Made by a program: the position numbers and the translations under genes. Shown in pieces: positions 54,257 through 63,413 of a stretch of 64,000 bases of DNA; the first letter of the stretch is position 1, and the number at the start of each line of letters is the position of its first letter. The notes under the pieces were generated by a model. The model saw only the letters and a program-made list of their open reading frames with translations, was not told the origin of the DNA and searched no databases. This DNA comes from Catalinimonas niigatensis (lineage in GTDB: Bacteria > Bacteroidota > Bacteroidia > Cytophagales > Cyclobacteriaceae): NCBI RefSeq assembly GCF_030506285.1, contig NZ_CP119422.1, forward strand, positions 5,815,501-5,879,500, read 5' to 3'.

Positions 54257-55597
54257 ATGAAAGTTAAACAGTTTTATGACGAAGCATTGGCACACGGCTC
54301 TTATGCTATCCTAAGTGGCGGTGAAATAGCACTCATTGATCCGGGTAGAGATCCTCAGCCATATCTGGAATTTGCCCAGGAACACAGCGCCAAAATCGTA
54401 GCAGTATTTGAGACACACCCCCATGCTGACTTTATCAGTAGCCACCTTGAGTTTTATGAGAAGCATGGCGCAAAAATTTATATTAATCCTAAAGTAGGCG
54501 TATCTTATCCTCATCATGCACTGAATGACAGAGAGGAAGTGAAGTTAGGGCATGTATTCATACGTGCCTTATACACTCCGGGCCATGCACCTGACCACAA
54601 TACTTATATGCTGTTTGATGAAGAAGGCAATCCTCATTCGGTATACTCAGGAGATACTTTATTTGTAGGAGACGTAGGCAGGCCTGATTTACGGGAAGGA
54701 GCAGGTCTGATACATACCAGGCGCGAAGAACTGGCTCATCAGATGTATCATACCATTCATGAGGTTTTTGAGAAAATGGATGATCAGGTGATCGTTTATC
54801 CAGCCCATGGAGCAGGTTCTCTTTGCGGTAAAAATATGAGGCCGGAAACATACAGCACTATCGGACATGAAAAACAGCATAACTGGGCTTTTCAGATCAC
54901 AGATGAAAATAAGTTTGTAGAAATCTTATTGAATGATCAGCCTTTTATACCTAAATATTTTCCATTTGATGTTGAAGTAAACAGGAATGGTGCTCCTCCC
55001 TTTGAAGAAAGCATTAAGGGAATTCCTCAACAGAATATGAATGAGCTGCTGGAAGCAGGACTACCTATCGTGGATGCACGGTCACGGATACTGTTTAAAA
55101 AAGGTCACATGAAAGGAGCTATCAATATTCAGGAAGGGGAAAAGTTTGAAACCTGGTTAGGTACCATCATTTCTCCAAACAAACAGTTTTATCTGTTAGT
55201 GGAAAACGAGGGGCAGAAAGAACGTCTCATCAGGCGAGCTGCCAAGATCGGTTATGAAACTCACATCAAAGCCATTATCATAGCACCACAATATTTTCAG
55301 GAAAGAAGTCAAATACTAGATGTGGAGCATTTTTCACTCCATCCTGAAACATACACCATCATTGATGTACGCGCTCCATTTGAGGCTAAGGAAAAAAAAT
55401 CCTTTAAACAAGCCATAAATATTCCATTAGCAGAATTGCGGGAGCGGGTTTCAGAAATACCTCTTGATAAATCTATAGTAGTACATTGTATGGGAGGTTA
55501 CCGATCTGCGATTGGAGCAAGTATATTGGAAGGTATTCTCCTTGAAACCAAAGTATACGATTTGGGAGATGAAGTGTTGAATTTCATGCGGCACTAA
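54257..55597 (+). CDS. metallo-beta-lactamase/rhodanese fusion (BLH-type persulfide dioxygenase)
   Basis: A 446-residue protein (start ATG 54257; an earlier ATG at 54221 is in frame). Residues ~1-240 are the metallo-beta-lactamase fold: FETHPHADFISSH, GDTLFVGDVGRPDL and VYPAHGAGSLCGKNM hold the iron ligands. Residues ~255-345 are a first rhodanese domain without the active Cys. Residues ~355-446 are a second rhodanese domain with VVHCMGGYRSAIGASI (active Cys ~411). This order matches the BLH family, where the first half oxidises persulfides and the second moves sulfur. It probably detoxifies sulfide and polysulfides. It opens a block of stress-type genes. Confidence 0.9.
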   Translation: MKVKQFYDEALAHGSYAILSGGEIALIDPGRDPQPYLEFAQEHSAKIVAVFETHPHADFISSHLEFYEKHGAKIYINPKVGVSYPHHALNDREEVKLGHVFIRALYTPGHAPDHNTYMLFDEEGNPHSVYSGDTLFVGDVGRPDLREGAGLIHTRREELAHQMYHTIHEVFEKMDDQVIVYPAHGAGSLCGKNMRPETYSTIGHEKQHNWAFQITDENKFVEILLNDQPFIPKYFPFDVEVNRNGAPPFEESIKGIPQQNMNELLEAGLPIVDARSRILFKKGHMKGAINIQEGEKFETWLGTIISPNKQFYLLVENEGQKERLIRRAAKIGYETHIKAIIIAPQYFQERSQILDVEHFSLHPETYTIIDVRAPFEAKEKKSFKQAINIPLAELRERVSEIPLDKSIVVHCMGGYRSAIGASILEGILLETKVYDLGDEVLNFMRH

Positions 55598-55718
55598 TCA
55601 CTTATGACGGGCCTTCATACCTTTTAAAAGATGCTGATATCTACCATTATTTTGATTAAACGTAATGCTCATGTCTACGCATAACCTTATCCACAATAGG
55701 TCAAGGTCAACTACTACG

Positions 55719-56657
55719 ATGGAAGAGTTGATCAAACTACTACTCCGATATACCATTATGGCTCCTTCAAGTCACAATACACAGCCATGGAAATTTAGAG
55801 TAACAGAAGATCAGATTCAGATATACGCCGATTTTAACCGTTGGCTTGCTGTCGCTGATGCAGACCGAAGAGAATTATACATTAGTGTGGGTTGTGCTTT
55901 AGAGAATCTGCTATTGGCAGCACATACATTTCGGTACCGATGTAAGGTCACTTATTTTCCTGATCCTAGCCAAGAAGATTGGGTTGCTGATGTAAAGTTA
56001 AAAAATGACCCTGACCTACATGATGAAGAAAGCATGGCCTTATTCTCGTACGTGATGCGGCGAAGAACATATCATCATAGGTTTCAGACTCAGCCTATTG
56101 AAAAAAAGGTACAAGAGCGTTTGAAAGCCTGGGCTTATCCGGATGGAGTAGACTTGTACCTTGTGGAAGATGTTGAGCATAAGCATAAGATTGAAGAACT
56201 GATTGTGCAGGGAGATGCCATCCAGTTTGCTGACCCTGACTTTCGACAGGAACTGGGATATTTGGTAGGTCAATCGGTATTCGGAACTTCCTGGCTCATC
56301 TCTAAAATGGGGCAGTGGGTAGTTACTCATCTCAATGTAGGAAAGCAGCAATCAGAAAAAGATGCCGCTTTGATAGAACAAGCTCCTTTGATAGGTATCT
56401 TGTATACGAAAAACAACAGTCGGGAAGTAGAGGTAAAAGTAGGACAAGCTTATGAGCGTTTAAATTTAGGCTGTACACAACTAAACATTGGGGTACAGCC
56501 CATGAGCCAGCCTTTGGAAGTACCTGCATTGAAACAACAACTGGCGAAATTTCTACCCTATCCTGACAGTTATCCGCAGCATCTGTTCAGGATTGGTTAT
56601 GCTGACCTGGAGCAAAAGCCTACTCCAAGAAAAGAAGTTGAGGAATTTTTGTTTTGA
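55719..56657 (+). CDS. Acg-family nitroreductase-like protein
   Basis: A 312-residue protein (Met at 55719; an ATG at 55665 adds an 18-residue extension). 'YTIMAPSSHNTQPWKFRVTE' is the typical first motif of nitroreductase folds of the Acg (Rv2032) group, with 'ISVGCALENLLLAAHTFRYR' and 'GQAYERLNLGCTQLNIGVQP' following. Acg-type proteins have a degenerate active site and a lid; in mycobacteria they belong to the dormancy regulon next to universal stress proteins. The same neighbourhood is found here. The likely role is flavin storage or a redox function under low oxygen, an inference from the family. Confidence 0.85.
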   Translation: MEELIKLLLRYTIMAPSSHNTQPWKFRVTEDQIQIYADFNRWLAVADADRRELYISVGCALENLLLAAHTFRYRCKVTYFPDPSQEDWVADVKLKNDPDLHDEESMALFSYVMRRRTYHHRFQTQPIEKKVQERLKAWAYPDGVDLYLVEDVEHKHKIEELIVQGDAIQFADPDFRQELGYLVGQSVFGTSWLISKMGQWVVTHLNVGKQQSEKDAALIEQAPLIGILYTKNNSREVEVKVGQAYERLNLGCTQLNIGVQPMSQPLEVPALKQQLAKFLPYPDSYPQHLFRIGYADLEQKPTPRKEVEEFLF

Positions 56658-56714
56658 GTCACTGATCGTCATATCTCCCTTAAACATTCACAGCAATTCA
56701 TTAAGCTTATCTCC

Positions 56715-57533
56715 ATGAAAATTGGCAAAATACTTATCCTCATTGATCTTGGTGAGGAAACGCCGTCACTACTGAGGTATGGCTTTCAATTAGCCCAAAC
56801 TTTGAAAGCCAACGTTTGGTTACAGCATATCTACTATATTCCTCCTGATTTAGTGGGAGAAGTCTTTATTCCCAGTGAGGCATTAAAAAAATATGAAAAA
56901 AAAGTATTTAGAGAATATAAAAAGCTCAAAAAAGGAACATTATCAGAAATTGCAGAACCACACTTCATCGTCAGTCATGGAGATCTGGTTGAAAAGGCCA
57001 ATCAATTAATTGATCAGGAAAATATAGATCTGGTAGTGGTGGGAAATCAGGGAGGAGGTTTATCTACCAACATCCTTGGAAGCAACACATTAAAATTGAT
57101 TCATCATGCCCATTGTCAGGTACTATCTGTTCCAAAACAAGCAGAATTTAAACCCTTTATGCGTATGGCCTTTGCCACCGATTGGCAAGATACTTCTGCC
57201 ACGCTCTTACAAAGGATCAAAGACTTCGTCCAACTGTTTAATGCCCATCTGGATATCATCCATGTGAGCGAGAAGCATGAAAGGAGAGAAGTCAGTATAG
57301 AGGTTACTGGTATGGCAGATCTTTCCCATACTTTCTATTATCATTGGGCAAAGGATGTAGAAGAAGGCTTACAACAGCATGTGGCCGAATACCAAAACGA
57401 TCTGATCGTATTGATTCCTCACCACCACGATTTTTTTGACCGACTTTTCCGAAGAAGTGTAACACGTCAAATGGTTTTTCATAGTCATGTTCCTTTGCTA
57501 ACCTTACACGAATCATTTGTTTCTCAGGGATAG
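56715..57533 (+). CDS. universal stress protein, tandem UspA domains
   Basis: A 272-residue protein with two UspA folds. The first (~1-145) has KILILIDLGEETPSLLRYGF and a nucleotide-type loop VVVGNQGGGLSTNILGSN with a slightly short spacing; the second (~150-270) is more diverged (FMRMAFATDWQDTSATLLQR, then VLIPHHHDFFDRLFRRSV). The gene follows the Acg-like gene by 57 bp on the same strand. Universal stress proteins buffer metabolic, redox or oxygen stress; the first domain may bind ATP. Confidence 0.9.
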   Translation: MKIGKILILIDLGEETPSLLRYGFQLAQTLKANVWLQHIYYIPPDLVGEVFIPSEALKKYEKKVFREYKKLKKGTLSEIAEPHFIVSHGDLVEKANQLIDQENIDLVVVGNQGGGLSTNILGSNTLKLIHHAHCQVLSVPKQAEFKPFMRMAFATDWQDTSATLLQRIKDFVQLFNAHLDIIHVSEKHERREVSIEVTGMADLSHTFYYHWAKDVEEGLQQHVAEYQNDLIVLIPHHHDFFDRLFRRSVTRQMVFHSHVPLLTLHESFVSQG

Positions 57534-57606
57534 CTTTCAAAATAATCCTGCAATAGAGTTAAAGGCAACATTTGATCATTTATCAGGAGCCTGAATATGA
57601 TACTAA

Positions 57607-58455
57607 TTATTTTGTGGATGTTCTTAGAACCATGGTCCATACCGGAAGCTTAGTATGATTGACCACATCTTCGGCAACGCTGCCTTCCAATAAATGCCTC
57701 AGACCTCGTCTACCGTGGGTTGACATGGCTATTAGGTCTGCGCCGACTTCATCAGCAAAGTGAATGATGCCTTCCTCTTCACCAATGTCACTAAATGTAC
57801 TAAGGGTGTAGTTTTTTAGATGATGATTTTTGGCAAAGGCTCGTAACTGCTTCCTGACCAACGGATCATCTAAAAAATTACTCAGGGTATTCACACGAAC
57901 TACGTGTAATTGTGCGCCATAGGCATGCTGCAACTTGCCCAGTACTTTAATGACTGTACTCTCTTCGTTACGTAAAGATGTAGCATATACTATGTTTTCT
58001 ATTCTTGAAAAGTCTGCTTTGTCTTTTATTATCAGTACCGGGCAAGGTGATAAACGTACCATTCGCTCCGCGTTGGAGCCTATCAAAATTTCTTGAGTAC
58101 CACTTACCCCTTTCGATCCCATGACTACCAAATCCGCTTCTTTCTCTAGTAGAGCGCGCACAATGCTACGGTATGGATTACCCACTCGAACCTCGGAAGT
58201 AATAGGAATATCCGTTTTCTTTCCCTTTTCCATGAATTGTAGTAATCGCTCTTGACTTTCTTGCTTGATTTTACGCAGGTATGTTACCGGTAAAACCTCT
58301 ACATGGATAACTGGTGCCTCTTCATCAGTCATCGGAAATTCTAATACATAAACAAGATGGATAGAAGCTTTCAGTGTCTGTGCCAGTTGTTGGGCTGCAT
58401 TCAGAGCATACTCAGCCTGTGGGGAAAAGTCGGTAGGAACAAGAATGGTTCTCAT
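57607..58455 (-). CDS. universal stress protein, tandem UspA domains
   Basis: A 282-residue protein. The first UspA domain begins TILVPTDFSPQAEYALNAAQ and carries the canonical ATP loop MGSKGVSGTQEILIGSNAE (G-x2-G-x9-G-S). The second begins VYATSLRNEESTVIKVLGKL and has 'MSTHGRRGLRHLLEGSVAED', where the first Gly of the loop is Ser. It probably binds ATP at one site. Convergent with the previous USP gene. Confidence 0.93.
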   Translation of the reverse strand: MRTILVPTDFSPQAEYALNAAQQLAQTLKASIHLVYVLEFPMTDEEAPVIHVEVLPVTYLRKIKQESQERLLQFMEKGKKTDIPITSEVRVGNPYRSIVRALLEKEADLVVMGSKGVSGTQEILIGSNAERMVRLSPCPVLIIKDKADFSRIENIVYATSLRNEESTVIKVLGKLQHAYGAQLHVVRVNTLSNFLDDPLVRKQLRAFAKNHHLKNYTLSTFSDIGEEEGIIHFADEVGADLIAMSTHGRRGLRHLLEGSVAEDVVNHTKLPVWTMVLRTSTK

Positions 58456-58567
58456 GGGATAATTTGTGAAATTGGTAATTCTTTAGATTGAGTTTAAAAG
58501 CCATGCTCGAGTACAATCAACATGACTTATTGTGAGAATATTAAGTTTATTTTCTATTCTTGAAACA

Positions 58568-59428
58568 TCATATCAGGTAACCAGAAGCAAGCTTTTCGTG
58601 AATCGCCAGCAAGGGGATAGAAGTATGGGTTGACATATATTTGGTAATGCTCTTATGGAAAAGACTATCCAGGGCAAAATGATAACGGGGAATGATCGCC
58701 AGTAAATCTACAGGATGAGCTTGCAGATAATGGTTCAAACCTCGCCCAGGATCTTTGTCTTCAGGAAAATGATAAGTGTGAGGTACATCATGAAAGAAAT
58801 GGTCCAGATGCATAGCTTCTTCAGCTGGTTCAATGCCAATCTTTGCAGGATGAGGATGCACATGGATAATATGTAAGTCAGCTTGCCAAAGCTGTATAAG
58901 CTTTTTAAGGTATTCCAGGGAAAAAGTTTCTTTACCCATTTTCAGATCACTGGCAAGGGCTACGTGCCTGGGATGAAATACTTCAGTATTAGGAGGGACT
59001 GCCAATACCGGACAGTGCGCATGTCTCATCACATGTAGGGTGGTACTGCCAAACCAGGATGATGAAGACTCATCTTTGCCTTTTACTCCCATGATCACCA
59101 GATCTATGTGCTCCTCTTTAAGTATTTGTGTGATGCCCTGCGGTGCCATATCAATCTTGGTAATCACTTGATGGGGAATCGTATGAATTTCCGGAATAGT
59201 ATTGACTTCTTGATAAAGTTTATGCTTAAGGTGTTGTTCTTCCCGCTCCAGCATCTCAGCATCTACAAAGAAGGTAGCATCACCACCGATAGGAAGATGA
59301 AGCGCATGGAAAATGAGCAATTCAATTTCAGAACTCTCTTTGGATTGGACAAGACTAGCTAATGCTGTAGCATATCGCAGCGCGTTTAAGGAGTCGCTAG
59401 AAAAATCAACAGGAACTAAAAGTCTCAT
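58568..59428 (-). CDS. universal stress protein, tandem UspA domains
   Basis: A 286-residue protein, starting at the Met at 59428 (an in-frame start at 59485 adds 19 residues that do not fit the fold). First domain: MRLLVPVDFSSDSLNALRYA and the canonical loop MGVKGKDESSSSWFGSTTL. Second: VALASDLKMGKETFSLEYLK and a degenerate loop 'IIPRYHFALDSLFHKSITKY'. Divergent from the Na/Pi cotransporter gene, with the shared regulatory motif (59477-59491) between them. Confidence 0.92.
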   Translation of the reverse strand: MRLLVPVDFSSDSLNALRYATALASLVQSKESSEIELLIFHALHLPIGGDATFFVDAEMLEREEQHLKHKLYQEVNTIPEIHTIPHQVITKIDMAPQGITQILKEEHIDLVIMGVKGKDESSSSWFGSTTLHVMRHAHCPVLAVPPNTEVFHPRHVALASDLKMGKETFSLEYLKKLIQLWQADLHIIHVHPHPAKIGIEPAEEAMHLDHFFHDVPHTYHFPEDKDPGRGLNHYLQAHPVDLLAIIPRYHFALDSLFHKSITKYMSTHTSIPLLAIHEKLASGYLI

Positions 59429-59476
59429 AATATGTATGCTTTTGCTATTGAAGCACGCTAATATTCGGGAGGTAAA

Positions 59477-59491
59477 CAATGACATAGATCA
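59477..59491. promoter_or_regulatory. second copy of CAATGACATAGATCA
   Basis: An exact 15-base match to 53901-53915, located 48 bp upstream of a minus-strand USP start and 56 bp upstream of the plus-strand Na/Pi cotransporter start. It is not part of a perfect palindrome here. Candidate regulatory site. Confidence 0.5.
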
Positions 59492-59547
59492 GCAGGAAAA
59501 ATGATTTTTCACAACGAAGTTAGTCTCCTGAGTTAGTAAATTTAAAA

Positions 59548-61242
59548 ATGATGACTAATGTTGATTTTTGGAAATTACTTGCCGGCCTGGGGCTTTTTCT
59601 GTTTGCAATGCTTCAGATGGAAGAATCCATTACCACACTGGCCGGTCGTTCTTTCAAATTATTTCTTAGAAATAATACAAATCATCCTATAAAAGGACTT
59701 TTAAGTGGCGTACTGCTTACTGCTCTTTTACAAAGCAGCTCAGCACTATCACTTTTATTGTTGGCCTTTGTAGGAGCAGGTATTCTCAGCATGAAAAGAG
59801 CGCTTCCGGTTATCTATGGATCAAATTTGGGTACAACCATAACGGGCTGGCTATTGGTTACACTGGGATTTAACCTCCATATTGAAGCTATTGCTTTACC
59901 TTTGGTTGGGGTAGGGGGAATGTTGTTGTTTTTCTTTAACAACGTTTCAAATTATTTCAATATAGGGCGTTTTGTGCTAAGTTTTGGTCTGGTCTTTTTA
60001 GGGTTGGAATATATGAAAGTAAGCATGGAGATGTTAGCCCAAACTTTGAATTTAACCCAATTTACCCAGGATGGACCCATGGTTTTCTTTGTAGTGGGCA
60101 TAGTGATAACAGCCCTTATCCAATCCAGTCTCGTTACTTTGGTGATTGCGCTGAGTGCATTGCATACAAATATGCTTACACTATCTACAGCAGCTGCGAT
60201 AGTAATCGGAGCAAATGTAGGTACTACAGTGACTGTTTTTTTGGGCTCATTGGGAGGTATACCTGCTAAAAAACAAGTAGCTTTTGCGCATTTTCTTTTC
60301 AATTTGATTACAGCAGGGATTGCTTTTTCTTTGTTATCCTGGATGTTGGCTCTGATCACAGAAGTGTTGGGACTACAGGACCCTTTATTGACACTTGTTT
60401 CCTTTCATACTTTATTTAACCTGATGGGGGTATTGTTATTCTTGCCTTTCACAAAGCCGCTTGCTCAAGGATTAGAGAAATTATTTTCTCCCAAAAAAAT
60501 TACTATCAATCACTATATCCATCTGGTGACGGTTCAGGTTCCTGAAGCAGCTATTGAGGCTTTACAGAAAGAAGCTCATCGTTTGCTAACAATGAGTCTG
60601 TTATTGAACCTCAAAGCTTTTCGGCTCAATCATGAAAAGTTAAATCGGTTTTTAATGAAAACTGAGAATAGTCAAACAAGCACAATTAACCGACTTTCTT
60701 ATGAAAAAGGATACCAACTGATCAAACATCTTGAAGGAGAAATGCTTCTTTATTATGCAGAAATTCAGAAGCAAAGATTAGAATCCAGAGAGACGGAAAA
60801 GCTCAACCGGCTGATGCAGGTAATTCAAAACATAATACATGCTGTAAAAGGCTTGAAGGACATAGAACACAACCTCCTGGATTTTGAAGGTAGAACGAAG
60901 CCTTCGTATCAACAGTTACTCTTACGTTTCAAAGATACAACACAAAAGTATTATGGAGCTCTGGTAGATTTGTTTTTCGATGACTCCAAAAAGATATCAT
61001 TTGAAGAGCTAAGTGCTTTGATGGTGATGATTCAGCAAAATTATGAGCAGTTGCTTTCCGACATTTACCAGACCATAACCAAAAGCTCATTAGATGAAGT
61101 AAGCCTATCTACGTTTTTTATTGTAAATCGTGAACTTTACTCTTCTCACAAAGCGATTTTATTAGCTTTAAGTGATTTGTATGGCTTTCCTTCAGAACAT
61201 AGCGCGTATTTATCTACACCCTTAACTCCAGCAGTTTCATAA
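59548..61242 (+). CDS. Na/Pi cotransporter family protein with PhoU-like tail
   Basis: A 564-residue protein. Residues ~1-310 hold two inverted Na_Pi_cotrans repeats with the QSS hallmark in each: LLQSSSALSLLLLAFVGAGI and ALIQSSLVTLVIALSAL, with GSNLGTTITGWL and GANVGTTVTVFLGSL. Residues ~340-550 are a soluble helical domain of the PhoU type. The family imports phosphate with sodium. It sits among universal stress genes and may control phosphate or phosphonate uptake under stress. Full length for the family. Confidence 0.92.
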   Translation: MMTNVDFWKLLAGLGLFLFAMLQMEESITTLAGRSFKLFLRNNTNHPIKGLLSGVLLTALLQSSSALSLLLLAFVGAGILSMKRALPVIYGSNLGTTITGWLLVTLGFNLHIEAIALPLVGVGGMLLFFFNNVSNYFNIGRFVLSFGLVFLGLEYMKVSMEMLAQTLNLTQFTQDGPMVFFVVGIVITALIQSSLVTLVIALSALHTNMLTLSTAAAIVIGANVGTTVTVFLGSLGGIPAKKQVAFAHFLFNLITAGIAFSLLSWMLALITEVLGLQDPLLTLVSFHTLFNLMGVLLFLPFTKPLAQGLEKLFSPKKITINHYIHLVTVQVPEAAIEALQKEAHRLLTMSLLLNLKAFRLNHEKLNRFLMKTENSQTSTINRLSYEKGYQLIKHLEGEMLLYYAEIQKQRLESRETEKLNRLMQVIQNIIHAVKGLKDIEHNLLDFEGRTKPSYQQLLLRFKDTTQKYYGALVDLFFDDSKKISFEELSALMVMIQQNYEQLLSDIYQTITKSSLDEVSLSTFFIVNRELYSSHKAILLALSDLYGFPSEHSAYLSTPLTPAVS

Positions 61243-61484
61243 TTCAAAAATCAGAATTTCTAAAGAAGTATGATTCATTTGTGCTGGTATTATTCTATGT
61301 AAATCTCTTAGTTTTCTGCGCCTTTTGCGTATTTCCTTAAATACGTTTTTTACGTCAGGTTTCTTAACATGTAAGAAGATAACTTTGGGTTTTCAATGGA
61401 GTATGAATGATCAAAACTATACTCGCTATAGAATCAATTTATGATGAAGGGACTGGTTGAAATCGAACTTTACAAAGCTCTGTT

Positions 61485-61799
61485 ATGACTCGAATACAAC
61501 ATGATTATAAGATCATTAATTATCAGGAAGGACAAATTGTTTTTCATGAAGGCCATGCTTACCATGGACTTTTTTACATAGAGGAAGGGAAAGTAAAATT
61601 GTATAAATGTCTAAGCGATGGAAGAGAGCAGATGATTAGAATTGCTGGAAAAGAAGAGTTTATAGGATACGCTAGCTTATTCAGCTACAAGAAGTATAAA
61701 GCAACTGCAGCAGTGGTAGAGAATGCTGCTATCGCATTTATTCCTCGGCAGGATTTACTGAAGATTTTGGGTAGTGAAAACAATGAAGATCTGTTTTGA
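61485..61799 (+). CDS. cyclic-nucleotide-binding domain protein without DNA-binding domain
   Basis: A 104-residue protein consisting of a CNB (Crp/Fnr-type effector) domain only: QIVFHEGHAYHGLFYIEEGK, then KLYKCLSDGREQMIRIAGKE, and FIGYASLFSYKKYKATAAVV. Crp/Fnr regulators are ~220 residues with a C-terminal HTH. Here the frame ends right after the effector domain. The next ~80 bp show no HTH sequence in any frame, so this is either a truncated Crp/Fnr gene or a stand-alone ligand-binding protein. It is the only regulator-like gene in the stress block. Confidence 0.8.
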   Translation: MTRIQHDYKIINYQEGQIVFHEGHAYHGLFYIEEGKVKLYKCLSDGREQMIRIAGKEEFIGYASLFSYKKYKATAAVVENAAIAFIPRQDLLKILGSENNEDLF

Positions 61800-61881
61800 T
61801 TAGCCTGATGTGTCTGGGTAGGATTGAGGCAGGACATAATTTATTAATTAAAATTACCATAAATACTATACCTGCCTTATC

Positions 61882-62685
61882 ATGGAAATAATAAAAAATA
61901 TCTTTGTGGTGGTACCTGCTTCAGCTGAGTATCAACCTACTATACAATACGCCATCAGGATGGCTCAGGATTTGGATGCGAGGCTCATCATAGCCCTAGT
62001 TTATACTTGTAATGTTGAATTAGAGGGAAAAGAACCCCAGGATGAGGTATCACTCAGCCATCAAAAGGAATATGTAAAAGAGACCTTTGAACAACTTAAG
62101 GCTAAACAATTAGCGCATACCAGTCTAGATTACAAATTAGTATCCGTTGACGGACCTTTCTGGAAAGCTATCCTGGCAGCTGCGCCTACCTATCATCCTG
62201 ATCTTATCATAACAACAGCTATTCAGCGTTTACCACTTCAGGAACTTATACTTCAAATACCTTATCATCTCTTATTGGTTCCTATTCAAACTAAATATAA
62301 ACCTATACATCACCTAGGCTTAGCCTTTGATGCCAACTTAATCCAAAACATTGAGCCAGTTCTTTTTGTAAGTCAGTTGGCAAAAACGTATAGAGCAGAT
62401 ATAGAAGTACTGGAGTTCGGTCATGTGAATGCAGTGTTATCTATTTCTTCCAATAGAGCCAATGTAGAACTGGATTTCTTGTTGAAGGATGTGGTGCACA
62501 GGTTTCATCTGGGAGACAGCGAGAAAGCTGTGGTAGAAAATATTGAGCATTACATAGAAGAGCATCCTACTGATATGCTTGTCATGCTGGCCTGTCCGCA
62601 AGTACTAGCCTATAATGAGAAAGAAAAAAATACAGTGAAAATTGCCACAAACGCTTCTGTCCCTGTATTAGTGCTTAAGAATTAA
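61882..62685 (+). CDS. diverged universal stress protein, tandem UspA domains
   Basis: A 267-residue protein. The first domain (IFVVVPASAEYQPTIQYAIR, ~1-140) and second (~145-267: LGLAFDANLIQNIEPVLFVS) keep the UspA fold pattern, but the ATP-loop is absent in both (for example LIITTAIQRLPLQELILQIP). It is thus a non-ATP-binding member. It follows the CNB gene by 82 bp on the same strand. Confidence 0.8.
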   Translation: MEIIKNIFVVVPASAEYQPTIQYAIRMAQDLDARLIIALVYTCNVELEGKEPQDEVSLSHQKEYVKETFEQLKAKQLAHTSLDYKLVSVDGPFWKAILAAAPTYHPDLIITTAIQRLPLQELILQIPYHLLLVPIQTKYKPIHHLGLAFDANLIQNIEPVLFVSQLAKTYRADIEVLEFGHVNAVLSISSNRANVELDFLLKDVVHRFHLGDSEKAVVENIEHYIEEHPTDMLVMLACPQVLAYNEKEKNTVKIATNASVPVLVLKN

Positions 62686-62778
62686 GGTGAGTTTGTCTTA
62701 AAACAGATCAAATATTCCTGAGAAACTTTGTATGTTTAAATTGATTCGCTCATAATATCTGGGTAGAGTTAAAATTTC

Positions 62779-63345
62779 TTAGGAAAGCCATATGCTACTA
62801 TCCGGCTTTTGAGATAGTCTTTCAAACATTATCTTTTGCATCAGATAGGTTTGAATATCATTTTGAAAGTAATAGTAATCCGATTTAGTTTCTGCGCATG
62901 AAGAAGATAGATAAGAGCCTAACAATTTTAACACGACTTTAATTGATTTCCTTAATTCCTCAGCATTCCAACGGAATTGATTAAGTAATATAGGGTCTTG
63001 TTGTATCATTTTATCTGCCAGATCATCTATGTTGTGAAGATCTTCAGGTACTCTTTCCGGGATTTCCCATTGTTCGACATACATGGCTTTTAAGGGAATG
63101 GGTAGCTGGTCTAAGAATTGAATGGCTTGTTTGAATGGCAGATGGTTGCGGATAGACCATAAAACTGATTTGAGTAGATGGTTTACACTTTCCTTTTTAT
63201 AAGCATCTCCCAACGTTTGCACGAGTTTTTGTACAATATGATCCAACTGATCTGAACGGCTTATTTGTTTTGGATTCATAGCAATATAGTTTAAGGCATG
63301 GGAAAGATGGTATACTCTTCTCTTTAAGTCAATGATCCAAATCAT
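62779..63345 (-). CDS. DUF2267-like protein
   Basis: A 188-residue protein, with a second possible start at Met23 (63279). The region ~35-95 (LVQTLGDAYKKESVNHLLKS, then VLWSIRNHLPFKQAIQFLDQ and LPIPLKAMYVEQW) matches the DUF2267 pattern (paired helices with 'LPxxLRxxYxeGW'). The C-terminal ~90 residues are less conserved. DUF2267 proteins are small cytosolic proteins of unknown function that often accompany universal stress genes. Convergent with the upstream USP gene. Confidence 0.7.
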   Translation of the reverse strand: MIWIIDLKRRVYHLSHALNYIAMNPKQISRSDQLDHIVQKLVQTLGDAYKKESVNHLLKSVLWSIRNHLPFKQAIQFLDQLPIPLKAMYVEQWEIPERVPEDLHNIDDLADKMIQQDPILLNQFRWNAEELRKSIKVVLKLLGSYLSSSCAETKSDYYYFQNDIQTYLMQKIMFERLSQKPDSSIWLS

Positions 63346-63353
63346 TTGTCTGA

Positions 63354-63370
63354 GTGATATGTGTCATCAC
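63354..63370. promoter_or_regulatory. GTGAT-N7-ATCAC palindrome, related to the shared motif
   Basis: GTGATATGTGTCATCAC has perfect 5-bp arms. Its core TGATATGTGTCA matches the inverse complement of TGACATAGATCA at 10 of 12 positions. It lies 9 bp from the DUF2267-like start and 44 bp upstream of the next USP gene. Candidate Crp/Fnr-like operator. Confidence 0.5.
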
Positions 63371-63413
63371 CAATGCATAGACAGAAAAGTAGATTTGCAA
63401 AAAACAGACTGCT

